DNA of 64,000 bases from the NCBI GenBank assembly GCA_950097015.1, contig CATNEN010000003.1, forward strand, positions 10,335,501 through 10,399,500. The letters are read 5' to 3'. This document shows positions 20,581 to 32,213 of the stretch, in pieces. Numbering within the stretch: position 1 is the stretch's first letter; each line of letters starts with the position of its first letter. Under the pieces are notes generated by a model, which saw nothing but the letters and a program-made list of their open reading frames with translations, did not search any database and had not been told where the DNA came from. The stretch comes from Macrostomum hystrix. Lineage: Eukaryota; Platyhelminthes; Macrostomidae. Both the position numbers and the translations under genes were made by a program.

Positions 20581-20859
20581 CTAAATCCCAAATCATTAAA
20601 TCGCTTCTGACATATTTCCAGATTTTCTAAAGTCTATATTCAAAACCAACCTAAACATTCGTGACATATTATTTTGCAATGTATGTTAATTGTTTAGCAA
20701 CTTTTAATATAAAATGTGCCTTTCAAATGTAGCAAAATATATTTAAGTAAGGCTGTAACTGTGTTGTTAAATCTCTTTGTAAAATATGTTAAGCTCATTT
20801 AAGAACTTTTTTGTTAGACTTGTTTAGAAACTGTTAGACTCCTTAGTAAACAGGTTGAC

Positions 20860-21260
20860 ACATGAAGAAACTGTTAGCCACATTAAGAAAACTGTCTATT
20901 GTTAGTATCTATTGACAGAAAACTTAAAGCTGTTAGACACGTTTTGAAAACTGTTAGACACATTAAGAAAACTGTTAGACACGTTTTGAAAACTGTTCGA
21001 CAAATTTAGAAAACTGTTAGACACGTTTTGAAAAACTGTTAGACACATTTAGAAACTGTTAGACACGTTTTGAAAACTGTTAGACACGTTTTGAAAACTG
21101 TTAGACACATTAAGAAAACTGTTAGACACGTTTTGAAAACTGTTCGACAAATTTAGAAAACTGTTAGACACGTTTTGAAAAACTGTTAGACACATTTAGA
21201 AACTGTTAGACACATTAAGAAAACTGTTAGACAGCGTTTTGAAAACTGTTAGACAACTGG
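20860..21260 (+). repeat. About 21-bp repeat between CCDC112 and FAXDC2
   Basis: About 18 units alternating AAAACTGTTAGACACGTTTT and AAAACTGTTAGACACATTAA forms. A block of several units is itself repeated (compare 20930-21020 with 21075-21165). Confidence 0.88.
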
Positions 21261-21350
21261 TAGATTCCATAAAAATCGGTTATATTAATCGAAATTAATC
21301 AGACACCCAGACTTCAAATATTGCTTAACAAATATGCTACTAATATCTTT

Positions 21351-21353
21351 CAG
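21351..21353 (+). promoter_or_regulatory. 3' splice acceptor upstream of the FAXDC2 start codon
   Basis: A branch-like CTACTAAT is followed by ATCTTTCAG ending at 21353, 26 nt before the ATG at 21380. It is a candidate spliced-leader acceptor or a 5' UTR intron end. Confidence 0.5.
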
Positions 21354-21379
21354 CTAGGCTCCCTTGGCGTTCGAATTTA

Positions 21380-24181
21380 ATGGAATCGGCTCGCCAGAAA
21401 GCGGTTGCTATGGTACCGCCCAGACGCCAATGGATAGATTCGGCTCGGAAAACTGCGTTCGTGTTGGGCACATCGCTAATAGTGTTTGTAGCGGCTAGGA
21501 ACACGGCAACGGATTTGCTGCATCGGGTGTGGGGTGCCTCTGGAGATTATTGGCAGCGAGCTTTCGACCGCACTTACATTGCATTCGGTTCAGACGACTG
21601 CTCAGCTTGGCTAATTGGAACCTTGGTTATCACCGGCTTGGTCTATTGGCTATTTAATCTGCTATTAATGCTGTTGGATGTGTTTAATTGGCCCAGGTTT
21701 TTAATTCGCTACAAAGTTCAACCGGATAAAAATGTTCCAATTGATAAGAGAATGCTTGCTAAAGCTGTACTGCTGGTACTATTCAACGAGTTCGTAGTTG
21801 CTCCACCTTTCATGCTGCTCATGTTTGCGTTTTATCGTTGGCGTGGCGTTTCATTCAGCGGCGAATTGCCCACCTTCCAATGGGTGATCCTGGAGATTGC
21901 AGTGTTCTCCCTAGCCGAGGAAGTGTTCTTCTATTATTCGCATCGACTGCTGCATCATCCTAAGATTTATCGGTGAGACTATTGGCTATTGAGTCATTAG
22001 ATCATTGCCGTTTGACAATTGGGTCATTAGATCATTGCCGTTTGACAATTGGGTCATTAGATCATTGCCGTTTGACAATTGGGTCATTAGATCATTGCCG
22101 TTTGATTATTGCGTCATTAGAACATTGCCGTTTGATTATTGGGTCATTAGATCATTGCAGTTTGATTATTGGGTCATTAGATCATTGCCGTTTGACAATT
22201 GGGTCATTAGATCATTGCCGTTTGATTATTGGGTCATTAGAACATTGCCGTTTGATTATTGGGTCATTAGATCATTGCGTTTGATTATTGGGTCATTAGA
22301 TCATTGCCGTTTGATTATTGGGTCATTAGATCATTGCCGTTTGATAATTGCGTCATTAGATCATTGCCGTTTGATAATTGCGTCATTAGATCATTGCCGT
22401 TTGATAATTGCGTCATTAGATCATTGCCGTTTGATAATTGGGTCATTAGATCATTGCGTTTGATTATTGGGTCATTAGATCATTGCCGTTTGATAATTGC
22501 GTCATTAGATCATTGCCGTTTGATAATTGGGTCATTAGATCATTGCGTTTGATTATTGGGTCATTAGATCATTGCCGTTTGATAATTGCGTCATTAGATC
22601 ATTGCCGTTTGATAATTGGGTCATTAGATCATTGCGTTTGATTATTGGGTCATTAGATCATTGCCGTTTGACAATTGGGTCATTAGATCATTGCCGTTTG
22701 ATAATTGCGTCATTAGATCATTGCCGTTTGATAATTGGGTCATTAGATCATTGCGTTTGATTATTGGGTCATTAGATCATTGCCGTTTGACAATTGGGTC
22801 ATTAGATCATTGCCGTTTGATTACTGGGTCATTAGATCATTGCGTTTGATTATTGGGTCATTAGATCATTGCCGTTTGACAATTGGGTCATTAGATCATT
22901 GCCGGTTGATAATTGGGTCATTAGATCATTGCCGTTTGATAATTGCGTCATTAGATCATTGCCGTTTGATTATTGGGTCATTAGATCATTGCCGTTTGAC
23001 AATTGGGTCATTAGATCATTGCCGTTTGACAATTGGGTCATTAGATCATTGCCGTTTGACAATTGGGTCATTAGATCATTGCCGTTTGACAATTGGGTCA
23101 TTAGATCATTGCCGTTTGATTACTGGGTCATTAGATCATTGTCATTTGATTTTTGGGTGAAGTGATTTGATATATATGTCAGACTTAGATTTTCGTTGTA
23201 TCAGTTACCTTTAATAATAATTATAATAATTAATTACTACCTGCCCCAATTGGGTCAGATGTGCAGCCGACAGCACAGCCGCAGCTAATGCGCGGCGCAT
23301 CTGATGGCTGCGTACAGCTGTTCAGTCCATGGACTGGGGGGACGCCACGCCCACCTTCAACTATCCCAGCTAATGCTGGTCCCCATTTAACAGCTGGGTG
23401 AACTGAAGCAATGCAGAGTTAAGTGTCTTGCTAAAGGACACGAATTGTTCCAGTGGAGTCGGGAATCGAACCCCTGAACTTCAAGTCGTGAGTCCGACGC
23501 CCTAACCACTAGGCTACAACCTCTCACTAGGCTACAACCTCTCATAGTTACCTATGCAGAGGTGAGTAAGCTCTCTCACCAAGATTCCTGAACTCGAACC
23601 CGTGGCGACAGCAGTTCTGCAAATTTTATGTGCCAGTGTACACAGAACTTCGACAATATATCCAAGTCACATCTGCTTCTGTTACTTTCCACAGTTTCGT
23701 CCACAAGATTCATCACGAATGGACTGCACCAATCGGTATAATCTCATTGTATGCTCACCCGGTTGAGCACATCTTATCTAATCTCCTGCCGCCCTGTGTT
23801 GGGCCGCTAATCATGGGCTCGCATCTTGGTACTATCTGGCTATGGTTCTGCTTGGCTCTTGTCTCCACTTCCATAGCCCACTGCGGCTATCATTTTCCGT
23901 TGCTGCCATCGCCGGAGGCTCACGATTTTCATCATTTGAAATTTGTCAACAATTTCGGCGTACTCGGCATTCTGGACAGTTTGCACGGCACCGATAGACT
24001 GTTTAGAGCTAGCCGAGCTTATCAGAGACACTTTCTGCTGCTCAGCTGGGTACCTGTGCGCGACCTATATCCGGATAAGGATAAAAACAACGATAAGGCT
24101 CATTGCTCCAGTCGCTATGACGACGGCAAGGCTGGATTAGAAGAATCTTGCGGCTCATCGTCTAGCGGCTTAGAGGATTAA
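21380..24181 (+). CDS. FAXDC2: FAXDC2-like fatty acid hydroxylase superfamily protein, two exons
   Basis: Exons 21380-21972 and 23695-24181 join at phase 2 (CG|T) to 359 residues. The protein belongs to the C4-methylsterol oxidase/fatty acid hydroxylase superfamily, integral ER-membrane di-iron enzymes. All three histidine motifs are present: HRLLHH at 188-193, HKIHH at 201-205 and HDFHH at 274-278. Hydrophobic segments lie at about 25-45, 73-95, 130-150 and 165-185, with another at about 240-262. WTAPIGIISLYAHPVEH, GPLIMGSHL and HCGYHFPLLPSPE match vertebrate FAXDC2 closely, better than sterol C4 oxidase itself. The substrate in this animal is unknown. The C-terminal tail beyond about 325 (acidic and Ser-rich) is lineage-specific. 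The intron carries a 30-bp minisatellite beginning at the donor and a reversed SINE. Part of exon 2 is copied in CCDC112 intron 2. Confidence 0.92.
21975..23160 (+). repeat. 30-bp minisatellite in the FAXDC2 intron
   Basis: About 40 units of GTCATTAGATCATTGCC plus GTTTGATTATTGG, with a 29-bp variant lacking one C. It starts within about 15 nt of the exon 1 donor (CG|GTGAGA). Open frames across it are repeat artefacts. Confidence 0.95.
23211..23545 (-). mobile_element. tRNA-derived SINE (family 1), tail type B, reverse orientation, with target-site duplication
   Basis: Read on the minus strand: a head with GTAGCCTAGTGGTTAGGGCG, a B-box (GGTTCGATTCCCGACTCC), the body CAGTTCACCCAGCTGTTAAA and a TTA-rich 3' tail. 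It is flanked by AGTTACCT at 23203-23210 and 23546-23553. The duplicated copy of this intron at 17171-17178 has a single AGTTACCT and no insert, so it is the empty site. The tip of the head is partly duplicated (ACTAGGCTACAACCTCTC twice). Confidence 0.88.
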
Positions 24182-24402
24182 CGGTTGAATGACCGGCGCT
24201 TAAACCGGCGGTCAAATATAGATCAAAATGAACGATGAACTAACTTTCAAACAAACGTTTAATCGGATAGAGCGGAAAATGGAAGCGCGTGTTCTGGTTT
24301 TTCCTTCCAATTGTACAGTAAAATCAGATTTTTATTTGTTTTTTTTTTAAATCCGTTTTGCAGATCTCAAATCTTGGAGTCTCGGTAGCAGACAATTTTT
24401 AT

Positions 24403-24408
24403 AATAAA
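24403..24408 (+). terminator. Poly(A) signal of FAXDC2
   Basis: AATAAA, 222 nt after the FAXDC2 stop codon, in AT-rich sequence. Confidence 0.45.
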
Positions 24409-24433
24409 TACATCTATGACCATAGACTAAATT

Positions 24434-24506
24434 AATTTGGACCAGATGTACAGCCAGTGGAGCTGTCTAAATGCTGTGTACAGCTGTGTTTAGTCCATGG
24501 ACATGT
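24434..24506 (-). mobile_element. Fragment of SINE family 1
   Basis: ACCAGATGTACAGCCAG and GTACAGCTGTGTTTAGTCCA resemble the 3' half of the reversed element at 23211 (CAGATGTGCAGCCGACAG, GTACAGCTGTTCAGTCCA). The head is missing. Confidence 0.5.
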
Positions 24507-25395
24507 TTCTATCACAGCTCATTGTTAAGGAATGGTTAATTGGACTATTGTTGTTTTAATTTTTCTGCTTCTTAATCATTGTACTTACATAGGTAGGCTG
24601 ACACTGTCTAGCCGTGTTTTAGTTTTTGGCTTGCTTGTTTTAGCTTCTCTTTTTTAACGTGGCTCTATTGATAAATTGACATTTGTTGTAACAAAAACGA
24701 AAGTAGAAAAACAAAATTAAATAATTGCAACGCAAACTATAAATGTTTTTCTCTATTTGGCTTATCTCCTAGTTTAGTTTTTTAGAGCTGTGTTTTAGTT
24801 TTCTTATTGTGTCAGGCAATCTTTCGCAATTCTTCTCTAGATCTTTATTTTCAGTTTTTTAAGTTTTTTTTCCTTTTTATGGATCTAAAAATTAAGTGCT
24901 TAATACTTTTTTCAATTATCTATAAACTGACTATCAGTATGCCTGACTTCAAATTCGGCGTTCCTATCTGTTGTTTTTATTAATCATTGTCTCATCTTTG
25001 TCTGTCTCGTCTTTACTTATTTGGCCATTTTTAGCATCGTAAAGGTCTTTGTCAAGTTGTAGCTTGTATTTAAATATAATCTATTTTTAGGATTTTGGGG
25101 CCTTTGTCTACTCATTAGCTAAGAGCTATTATTAGCATGGTGGTGTCTTTGTCTACTCGTAGCTTGTATTCAACTAAGATCTATTTTTAGCATCAAAGGG
25201 TCTTTTTACAACAATGGCTTGTATTCAAAGTAGAGCTATTTTTAGAATCATGGTGTAATTGTCTACTGATAGCTTGACTTCAACTGAGATCTATTTTTAG
25301 CATCGTCGGGTATTAGCTAGGAGCTATTTTTAGCATCGTTAAGTCTTTGTCCCGGGATCTCTTGAAGCATTTTATTCTAAATTTTCAATTTTTTT
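24507..25395. other. Spacer between FAXDC2 and SYF2 with a diverged 65-85-bp repeat
   Basis: T-rich on the plus strand. From about 25020 to 25350 roughly five loose units contain CTTTGTCTACT, TAGCTTGTATTCAA and GAGCTATTTTTAGCATC. No gene seen. Confidence 0.6.
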
Positions 25396-25398
25396 CAG
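25396..25398 (+). promoter_or_regulatory. 3' splice acceptor upstream of the SYF2 start codon
   Basis: TTCAATTTTTTTCAG ends at 25398, 50 nt before the ATG at 25449. Candidate spliced-leader acceptor or 5' UTR intron end. Confidence 0.5.
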
Positions 25399-25448
25399 CA
25401 ACACAGCAGCAATTTTTTGTCTACTTAAAGTTTGAAAACACTTTGATA

Positions 25449-28400
25449 ATGTTCGCGCCAGCTTCAAAATCAACGACAGGAATGTCGAAGGAGGACAAGC
25501 TGAAAAAACTGAGAGAACTCGCCACCAAGAGGGTTAGTATTTTTCCTGTTATATAATCTCATATCCTACAACTTTCAGTTTTATACTAATAGAGGCTAAA
25601 AATTTAAACCCTGTCTTCAACTGCAGCAAGACGCCTGCAAGCAGAATCACCAGGAGGTGGTTGCCGAGGACAAGCGCAAAGCCCTGCCATCGAACTGGGA
25701 GCACAAACGACGCCGCCTAGAATGGGAAGAGAAGGACGATCAGTTTAAACAGGTAAGCTCACTGTTTGTTTTATTTATATACTCACCGTTTTACGCTACT
25801 GTGAGTAGACTAGCATGCATTTCAGAGTTTTTTTGCTATCACAATGTGGTTTTTCTATAACATAATTTGACATTTAACTCTTGTTCTTAAAGTGCCATTC
25901 TGACATCAAACTCCAGTTCTTAAAAGTGCCATTTTGACATCAAGCTCCAGTTCTTTAAAGTGCCATTTTGATATCAAACTTCAGTTCTTTAAAGTGCCAT
26001 TTTGACATCAAGCTCCAGTTCTTTAAAGTGCCATTTTGATATCAAACTCCAGTTCTTTAAAGTGCCATTTTGATATCAAACTCCAGTTCTTTAAAGTGCC
26101 ATTCTGACATCAAACTCCAGTTCTTTAAAGCGCCATTTTGATATCAAACTCCAGTTCTTTAAAGTGCCATTCTGACATCAAACTCCAGTTCTTTAAAGCG
26201 CCATTTTGACATCAAACTCCAGTTCTTTAAAGTGCCATTTTGACATCAAACTCCAGTTCTTTAAAGTGCCATTTTGATATCAAACTCCAGTTCTTTAAAG
26301 TGCCATTTTGACATCAAACTCCAGTTCTTTAAAGTGCCATTTTGATATCAAACTCCAGTTCTTTAAAGTGCCATTTTGACATCAAACTCCAGTTCTTTAA
26401 AGTGCCATTCTGACATCAAACTCCAGTTCTTTAAAGTGCCATTTTGACATCAAACTCCAGTTCTTTAAAGTGCCATTTTGACATCAAACTCCAGTTCTAT
26501 AAAGTGCCGTTTTGATATCAAACTCCAGTTCTTTAAAGTGCCATTTTGACATCAAACTCCAGTTCTTTAAAGTGCCATTTTGACATCAAACTCCAGTTCT
26601 GTAAAGTGCCATTTTGACATCAAACTCCAGTTCTGTAAAGTGCCATTTTGATATCAAACTCCAGTTCTTTAAAGTGCCATTTTGACATCAAACTCCAGTT
26701 CTTTAAAGTGCCATTTTGACATCAAACTCCAGTTCTGTAAAGTGCCATTTTGATATCAAACTCCAGTTCTTTAAAGTGCCATTTTGACATCAAACTCCAG
26801 TTCTTTAAAGTGCCATTTTGACATCAAACTCCAGTTCTGTAAAGTGCCATTTTGACATCAAACTCCAGTTCTTTAAAGTGCCATTTTGACATCAAACTCC
26901 AGTTCTGTAAAGTGCCATTTTGATATCAAACTCCAGTTCTTTAAAGTGCCATTTTGATATCAAACTCCAGTTCTTTAAAGTGCCATTTTGACATCAAACT
27001 CCAGTTCTGTAAAGTGCCATTTTGATATCAAACTCCAGTTCTTTAAAGTGCCATTTTGATATCAAACTCCAGTTCTTTAAAGTGCCATTTTGATATCAAA
27101 CTCCAGTTCTGTAAAGTGCCATTTTGACATCAAACTCCAGTTCTTTAAAGTGCCATTTTGATATCAAACTCCAGTTCTGTAAAGTGCCATTTTGACTTTT
27201 GACTACATTTTAGTTTATCAAACTACGGCTACCAGAAATCCCGTATTCATAATCATTTTCCTTATAAGAAAAAGTACACAATATTTCATATTTTGATCAA
27301 TTAGATTCTGTCACTAACGCAAAAAATCAGAAACAGAAACAAACTAAATATTCTCCCAGGGGAATTATGCGACCTAAATGTACTTTTTTAGTCTGAAAAT
27401 TATTGACTGATCTAGTTACTTGTAGCATTGTAGTAATATACTTATTTACGAATAAGGAGGCTTGGTTTAAAATATGTCTTGAGCATTCTTACTAAAAAAT
27501 ATTACTATTTTCCCCTGTCCAGTGTGTCTGTTTTGACCAAAAAATTGTTATTAATGCTGATTGCACAATCAATCAATCAATCAGCGATTTTCGGGTTGCG
27601 GCTCGCCCATCTCCGGTTCAGTCTGTGCAGCTGCTGCTGCTGCTGCTGTTGCTGTTGCTGCTGTTGCTGCTGTTGCCGCTTTTCGGATTAGTTTATCAGC
27701 TTCCTAGCTCAACTAGTCCGGATCCCCCCATATATAATCAGTTTTTATTCGGCTCATTTGGTTCGGTTCGGTTCAGTTAATTTTAGCCATAATAATAATA
27801 AAAAGAATAATAATAGAAATGAGAAATAAATAAATCAGTTCATTTCTCATATCGCTATTCGGATTGAATATTTTGAGAGTTTAGTTCGGCTGATAAAGTG
27901 TCAGTTCTTAGCTTCATATTTCTATCTGATTTTATCGAGATAGTAGGAATAAAATATACTTATATGTAAATATGTATTGCTGTATTATTATTGTTATTAT
28001 TATTATTATGCTTATAATTATGCACATTATTATTGGTATTATTATTAATATTATTGTTATTGTTATTATAATTATTATTATTATTGTTGTTGTTATTATT
28101 TTTATTATTGTTATTAATATTATTATTATTTTTATTGTAAGTTGTAGCCTAGTGGTTAGGGCGTCGGACTCACGACTTGAAGGTCGGGGGTTCGATTCCC
28201 GACTCCACTGGAAAAATCTGCGCCCTTTAGCAAGACCCTTAACTCTGCATTGCTTCAGTTCACTCAGCTGTTAAATGGGTACCAGCATCAGCTGGGATAA
28301 TTGAAGGTGGGTGTGGCGTCAGGCGTCCCCCCAGTCCATGGACTGAACAGCCAGACGCAGCCTTCAGATGCGCCGCGCAATATAGCTGCGGCTGTGCTGT

Positions 28401-29862
28401 CGGCTGCACATCTGGCTTAATTTGGGACGAGTCTAATCAATTGTCATCATTATTATTATACAAACTAGTTATTTTAGATATAATCAATGGCTGGTACAGT
28501 CAGAACAGCTTTTAGACGCGCCGCGCAATAAACAACACAATTATAGTTTATTTATGCATTTGTGTGCAGATTGAGTGTGTTTTCAACTGATAAGATTTTT
28601 TTTAACATAATTTATTGCGTTAAATTTTTCTTCAGTTCGCTACATAAAATATGCTTATTTCTTCCCTAGCGTGGTTCCATTATGATATTGAAACATTTTA
28701 AGAGATAGCAGATGAGAAAATGAAAAGTACAGAAATGAATAATGAATTATATTTGATACCCTTTTCAATTTGTTTTTCTTATAGGCCTATTCTTTGCAGA
28801 CCGCAGTGTTTTTCTGTCATTCAAATATGAATTTGCTTGCTTTTAGAAGCAGCGAGAGCTTCTTTGATTTAACTCTAATATAAACCAAAATAGGTCAGAG
28901 TTGACCCAATCTGACCTACCCAGACCCATTCCAACCTACCCAGATCCATTTCGACCTACTCTGACCCACCCTGACCCATTCTGACCCATTCTGACCTACC
29001 CTGACCCATTCTGACCCACCCTGACCCATTCTGACCTACCCTGACTCACTCTGACTCACTCTGACCAACAATGACCCATTCTAACCTACAATGACCCATT
29101 CTGACCTTCCCTGACCCATTCTGACCCACCCTGACCCATTCTGACCTACCCTGATCCATTCTGACCCACCCTGACCCATTCTGACCCGTTCTGACCCATT
29201 CTGACCCGTTCTGACCTACCCTGACTCACTCTGACCTACTCTGACTCACTCTAACTAACAATGACCCATTCTGACCCACTCTGACCCACCCTGACTCATT
29301 CTGACCTACTCTAACCCACTTCGCTTATAGGTCGAGTCTACTTTCTCATCTAATCACACGCTCCCTAATTTCCCAAACTCAGGACTGCGAGTCGCGCGGT
29401 CAAGATCATCGCCGAATTCGACTGCTGGAGGTGGGCGCCGAGACAGCCGACAAGCTGGACACCAGGCGACGTCGCAAGGCCAATCCGGACACCGGCTTCG
29501 CCAGCTTCGAGGCTTCGAGCAGTCGCAAATACCAGACCCTCTGCCGCCAGCTGAAACCGGACATGCGCGCCTACGCCGAGGAGAAGGCGCGCCTAGGCGA
29601 AGAAAGATTCTATCCGACTTCCTCTACGCTCGGCGTCGCCGACAGAAAAGACGATCCGAGAGCCGTGGAGCGCATGGCTCAGGATGTGAAACAGCAGGTT
29701 GAAAAGAGGAAGAAATATTCTCGTAGGCGAGCATTCGACGAAGACGCCGATGTGGACTATATCAACGATCAGAACATGCGCTACAATCGCAAATTGGAGA
29801 GGGCGTTCGGCCAGTACACGGCCGAGATTAGGCAGAATCTGGAGCGCGGCACGGCCGTCTAA
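25449..29862 (+). CDS. SYF2: SYF2 pre-mRNA splicing factor, three exons
   Basis: Exons 25449-25532, 25627-25752 and 29383-29862 (TAA), all phase 0, give 229 residues, close to the human protein. SYF2 is a subunit of the NineTeen-related spliceosome complex and acts in the nucleus. Seen here: KLKKLRELATKR, then NHQEVVAEDKRKALPSNWE and RRLEWE at the exon 1-2 junction and in exon 2; exon 3 has NPDTGF, LKPDM, FYPTSSTLGV, EKRKKYSRRRAF, DADVDYIND and the invariant-looking end YTAEIRQNLERGTAV. All match the family in order. Exon 1 uses a GTTAGT donor. The start is the first ATG after the acceptor at 25398; an internal ATG (MSKEDK) 11 codons later is also possible. Intron 2 (3.6 kb) holds a 34-bp array, a triplet repeat, a SINE and a 20-bp array. 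Confidence 0.95.
25880..27196 (+). repeat. 34-bp minisatellite in SYF2 intron 2
   Basis: About 38 units of TTCTTTAAAGTGCCATTTTG plus ACATCAAACTCCAG, with recurrent point variants (GACATC/GATATC, CTTT/CTGT). It starts about 130 nt after the exon 2 donor. Confidence 0.95.
27617..27680. repeat. CTG/TTG triplet microsatellite
   Basis: About 20 triplets (CTG with interspersed TTG) in SYF2 intron 2. Non-coding here. Confidence 0.85.
27980..28135. repeat. TTA/TTG microsatellite
   Basis: Imperfect TTA repeats abut the SINE at 28136. SINE tails of the same type are TTA-rich, so the microsatellite may have grown from an older tail. Confidence 0.8.
28136..28460 (+). mobile_element. tRNA-derived SINE (family 1), tail type B, best-preserved head
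   Basis: The A-box-like TAGCCTAGTGGTTAGGGCG and the B-box GGTTCGATTCC, a perfect match to the consensus GGTTCGANTCC, are about 35 nt apart, so RNA polymerase III transcription is plausible. The body includes TTTAGCAAGACCCTTAACTC, GCTGTTAAATGGGTACCAGC and AGTCCATGGACTG. The tail ends CATCATTATTATTATA. A further fragment (GACGCGCCGCGCAATAAAC) lies near 28514. Confidence 0.82.
28895..29330 (+). repeat. 10/20-bp repeat at the end of SYF2 intron 2
   Basis: Imperfect units of CTGACCCATTCTGACCTACC. The array ends about 50 nt before the exon 3 acceptor. It is pyrimidine-rich in the sense orientation. Confidence 0.9.
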
Positions 29863-30034
29863 GTCTGGCATCGCGTTGATTTCTCTCTGGACTTTTAAAT
29901 GTTTTGTGACTAATAACGTTTGCCGTCTATTTTATGGGATTTCGGGGATTTGAAGTAAATAATTAATTTAAGTATCAGGTGTGAGGATTTTTGCGGATTT
30001 ATTTAGGTATCAAATTTGTATAGAGATAAAATGT

Positions 30035-30615
30035 GGAGATTTATTTTGGGATCAGGTGTGAGGATTTATTTGGGGATCAGGTGTGGGGATTTATTTGGGG
30101 ATCAGGTGTGGGGATTTATTCGGGGATCAGGTGTGAGGATTTATTTAGGGATCAGGTGTGGGGATTTATTTGGGGATCAGGTGTGGGGATTTATTTGGGG
30201 ATCAGGTGTGGGGATTTATTTGGGGATCAGGTGTGGGGATTTATTTGGGGTCAGGTGTGAGGATTTGATCAGGTGTGAGGATTTATTTGGGGATCAGGTG
30301 TGGGGATTTATTTGGGGATCCGGTGTGGGGATTTATTTGGGGATCAGGTGTGGGGATTTATTTGGGGTCAGGTGTGAGGATTTGATCAGGTGTGAGGATT
30401 TATTTGTTGATCAGGTGTAAGGATTTTTTTGGGGATCAGGTGTGGGGATCTATTTGGGGATCAGGTGTGAGGATTTGATCAGGTGTGAGGATTTATTTGG
30501 GGATCAGGTGTGGGGATTTATTTGGGGATCAGGTGTGGGGATCTATTTGGGGATCAGGTGTGAGGATTTATTTGGGGATCAGGTGTGGGGATTTATTTGG
30601 GGATAGGGTGTGGGA
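30035..30615 (+). repeat. 24-bp minisatellite downstream of SYF2
   Basis: About 24 units of GGGGATTTATTTGGGGATCA plus GGTGT. Each unit carries CAGGTGTG, which resembles a 5' splice site. Open frames across it are artefacts. Confidence 0.93.
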
Positions 30616-32210
30616 ATTCGCTAAAATTATTTTATCACTTTTCATTATACAAACAAGTGAAGCAATGCTCTGGTAAAGTACATTGTGATCCAGTGTTAAT
30701 AAGTCTGCAGCCTATTTGTGTGTAAAATATGTCATTTAACAATGATATCAATTTCGCCCCTTTGCTGCACTCATAATCGTCTATATTATTTCTTTGTTGC
30801 TATGGGAAATAGTCTTTATGTGTGTCCCATTTGATTTATCAATTATTCATTGTAGAATATTTTATATTTATGCAACATGCACTGCATAAAAGTACGAGTA
30901 CAATAATTATCGTTTGTGAATAAAATCAGTTTTCATAAACCAAATTTTTAAACGCTAAATCTGAAGTGATGTATTTCCACCTGCTGCAGTAGGTAAACTA
31001 CATTTGCTGAACTGTTTTCTTTATTTAAGATAAGCCTTCTTCTATTATTGCGATGGAGCTGAATGACCACGCCCTAAGAGGGGATTTCGTGGACTAAGAA
31101 ATGACAGAAATCCACTTCGAATAATGAGCTTAGTTTTGAGTGTAGCTACATAAATATGATAATAAAATGATAGGCTAATCCTGTTATTAACAAAACTAAG
31201 ATTCAAAAGCCTCTATTAGATTCTCTATTTTCCAGCAAAGAGAAATGGATTGCTAGACTATCGCTTGTCGTTTTTTGATTTCTAGGAAAATTATATTCGA
31301 ATCCATTTTTACTATGAAAAAGAGATTGCTAGCCTATCGATTCTAGTTTTTGGTTTCTAAGAAACATTCTATTTTATGTCTAATCGACTAAGAGTAATGG
31401 ATTGCTAGCCCATCCTTTGTAGTTTTGGGTTTCTAAGAAAACTCTATTTGGTTTCTTTTGTTTAGTTTAAGAAATGGATTGCTAGAATACCGCTTATCTT
31501 TTTTGGTTTCTAGGAAACTTTCTATTTTATTTAATTTTCGACTCATACGAATGGATTGCTAGTCTAGCCATAGTTATTTAGATTTCTATGAAAGCGCAAT
31601 TTCTAGCCCTTCATAATTTCATAATTATCTAGATTAGAATTTCTTATTGTCTATAATTATAAATTAGATTGCTAGTCTAATATAACAGGTTCTGTTCTCA
31701 TTACGTGCCGCATCTGCTCATATTGTATTAGTTAACAAACGGGCTAAATAAAATACGCCGCTTGCTTCTCTCTCTCTCCTCTCTCACATCTCTCTCCGCT
31801 TACCCTGTCTAACCCTAAGTCCGGAAAGAAAAATCAATAATATTCCAACAGAGCTGGCACAGGTGCAGACAGGTGAATTAAAAGGCAAGTGTTGACAGGA
31901 ATTGGGGTATAACCCTGCACTGTGTACTGCGCCACAACTGTACTTCATCCGCCTGGTTGAAGTTTGAGTTGCATTCTAAAGTAAAAACACTAGAACTCTC
32001 TTACGTTGCGCGTGTCCAGTCTATGTCCAATGCATGCATTAAAATTTCTGCGTACTGTGTGAATTGAAGGCCTGAAACTTTTGATTAATTATTTAAACTG
32101 ATGCACAACTGAAGCTTAAGCATGTTATAGGCTATAGTTAGGGCTGCTAATATTCTGTATAGTTTGATGCCTTCATGATTTATTGCTATATGAATGGGTT
32201 ATTATTATAC
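30616..32210. other. AT-rich spacer with a diverged repeat of about 90 bp
   Basis: No gene found. From about 31230 to 31600 four or five loose units share ATGGATTGCTAG and TTTGGTTTCTA(A/G)GAAA. A CT-rich stretch is at 31762-31800. Confidence 0.55.
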
Positions 32211-32213
32211 GTA

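Noticed and set aside
28136-28206. Functional tRNA gene
   Set aside because: The A and B boxes are good, but the anticodon arm does not fold into a standard 5-bp stem with 7-nt loop, and the element continues into a SINE body and tail shared with other copies.
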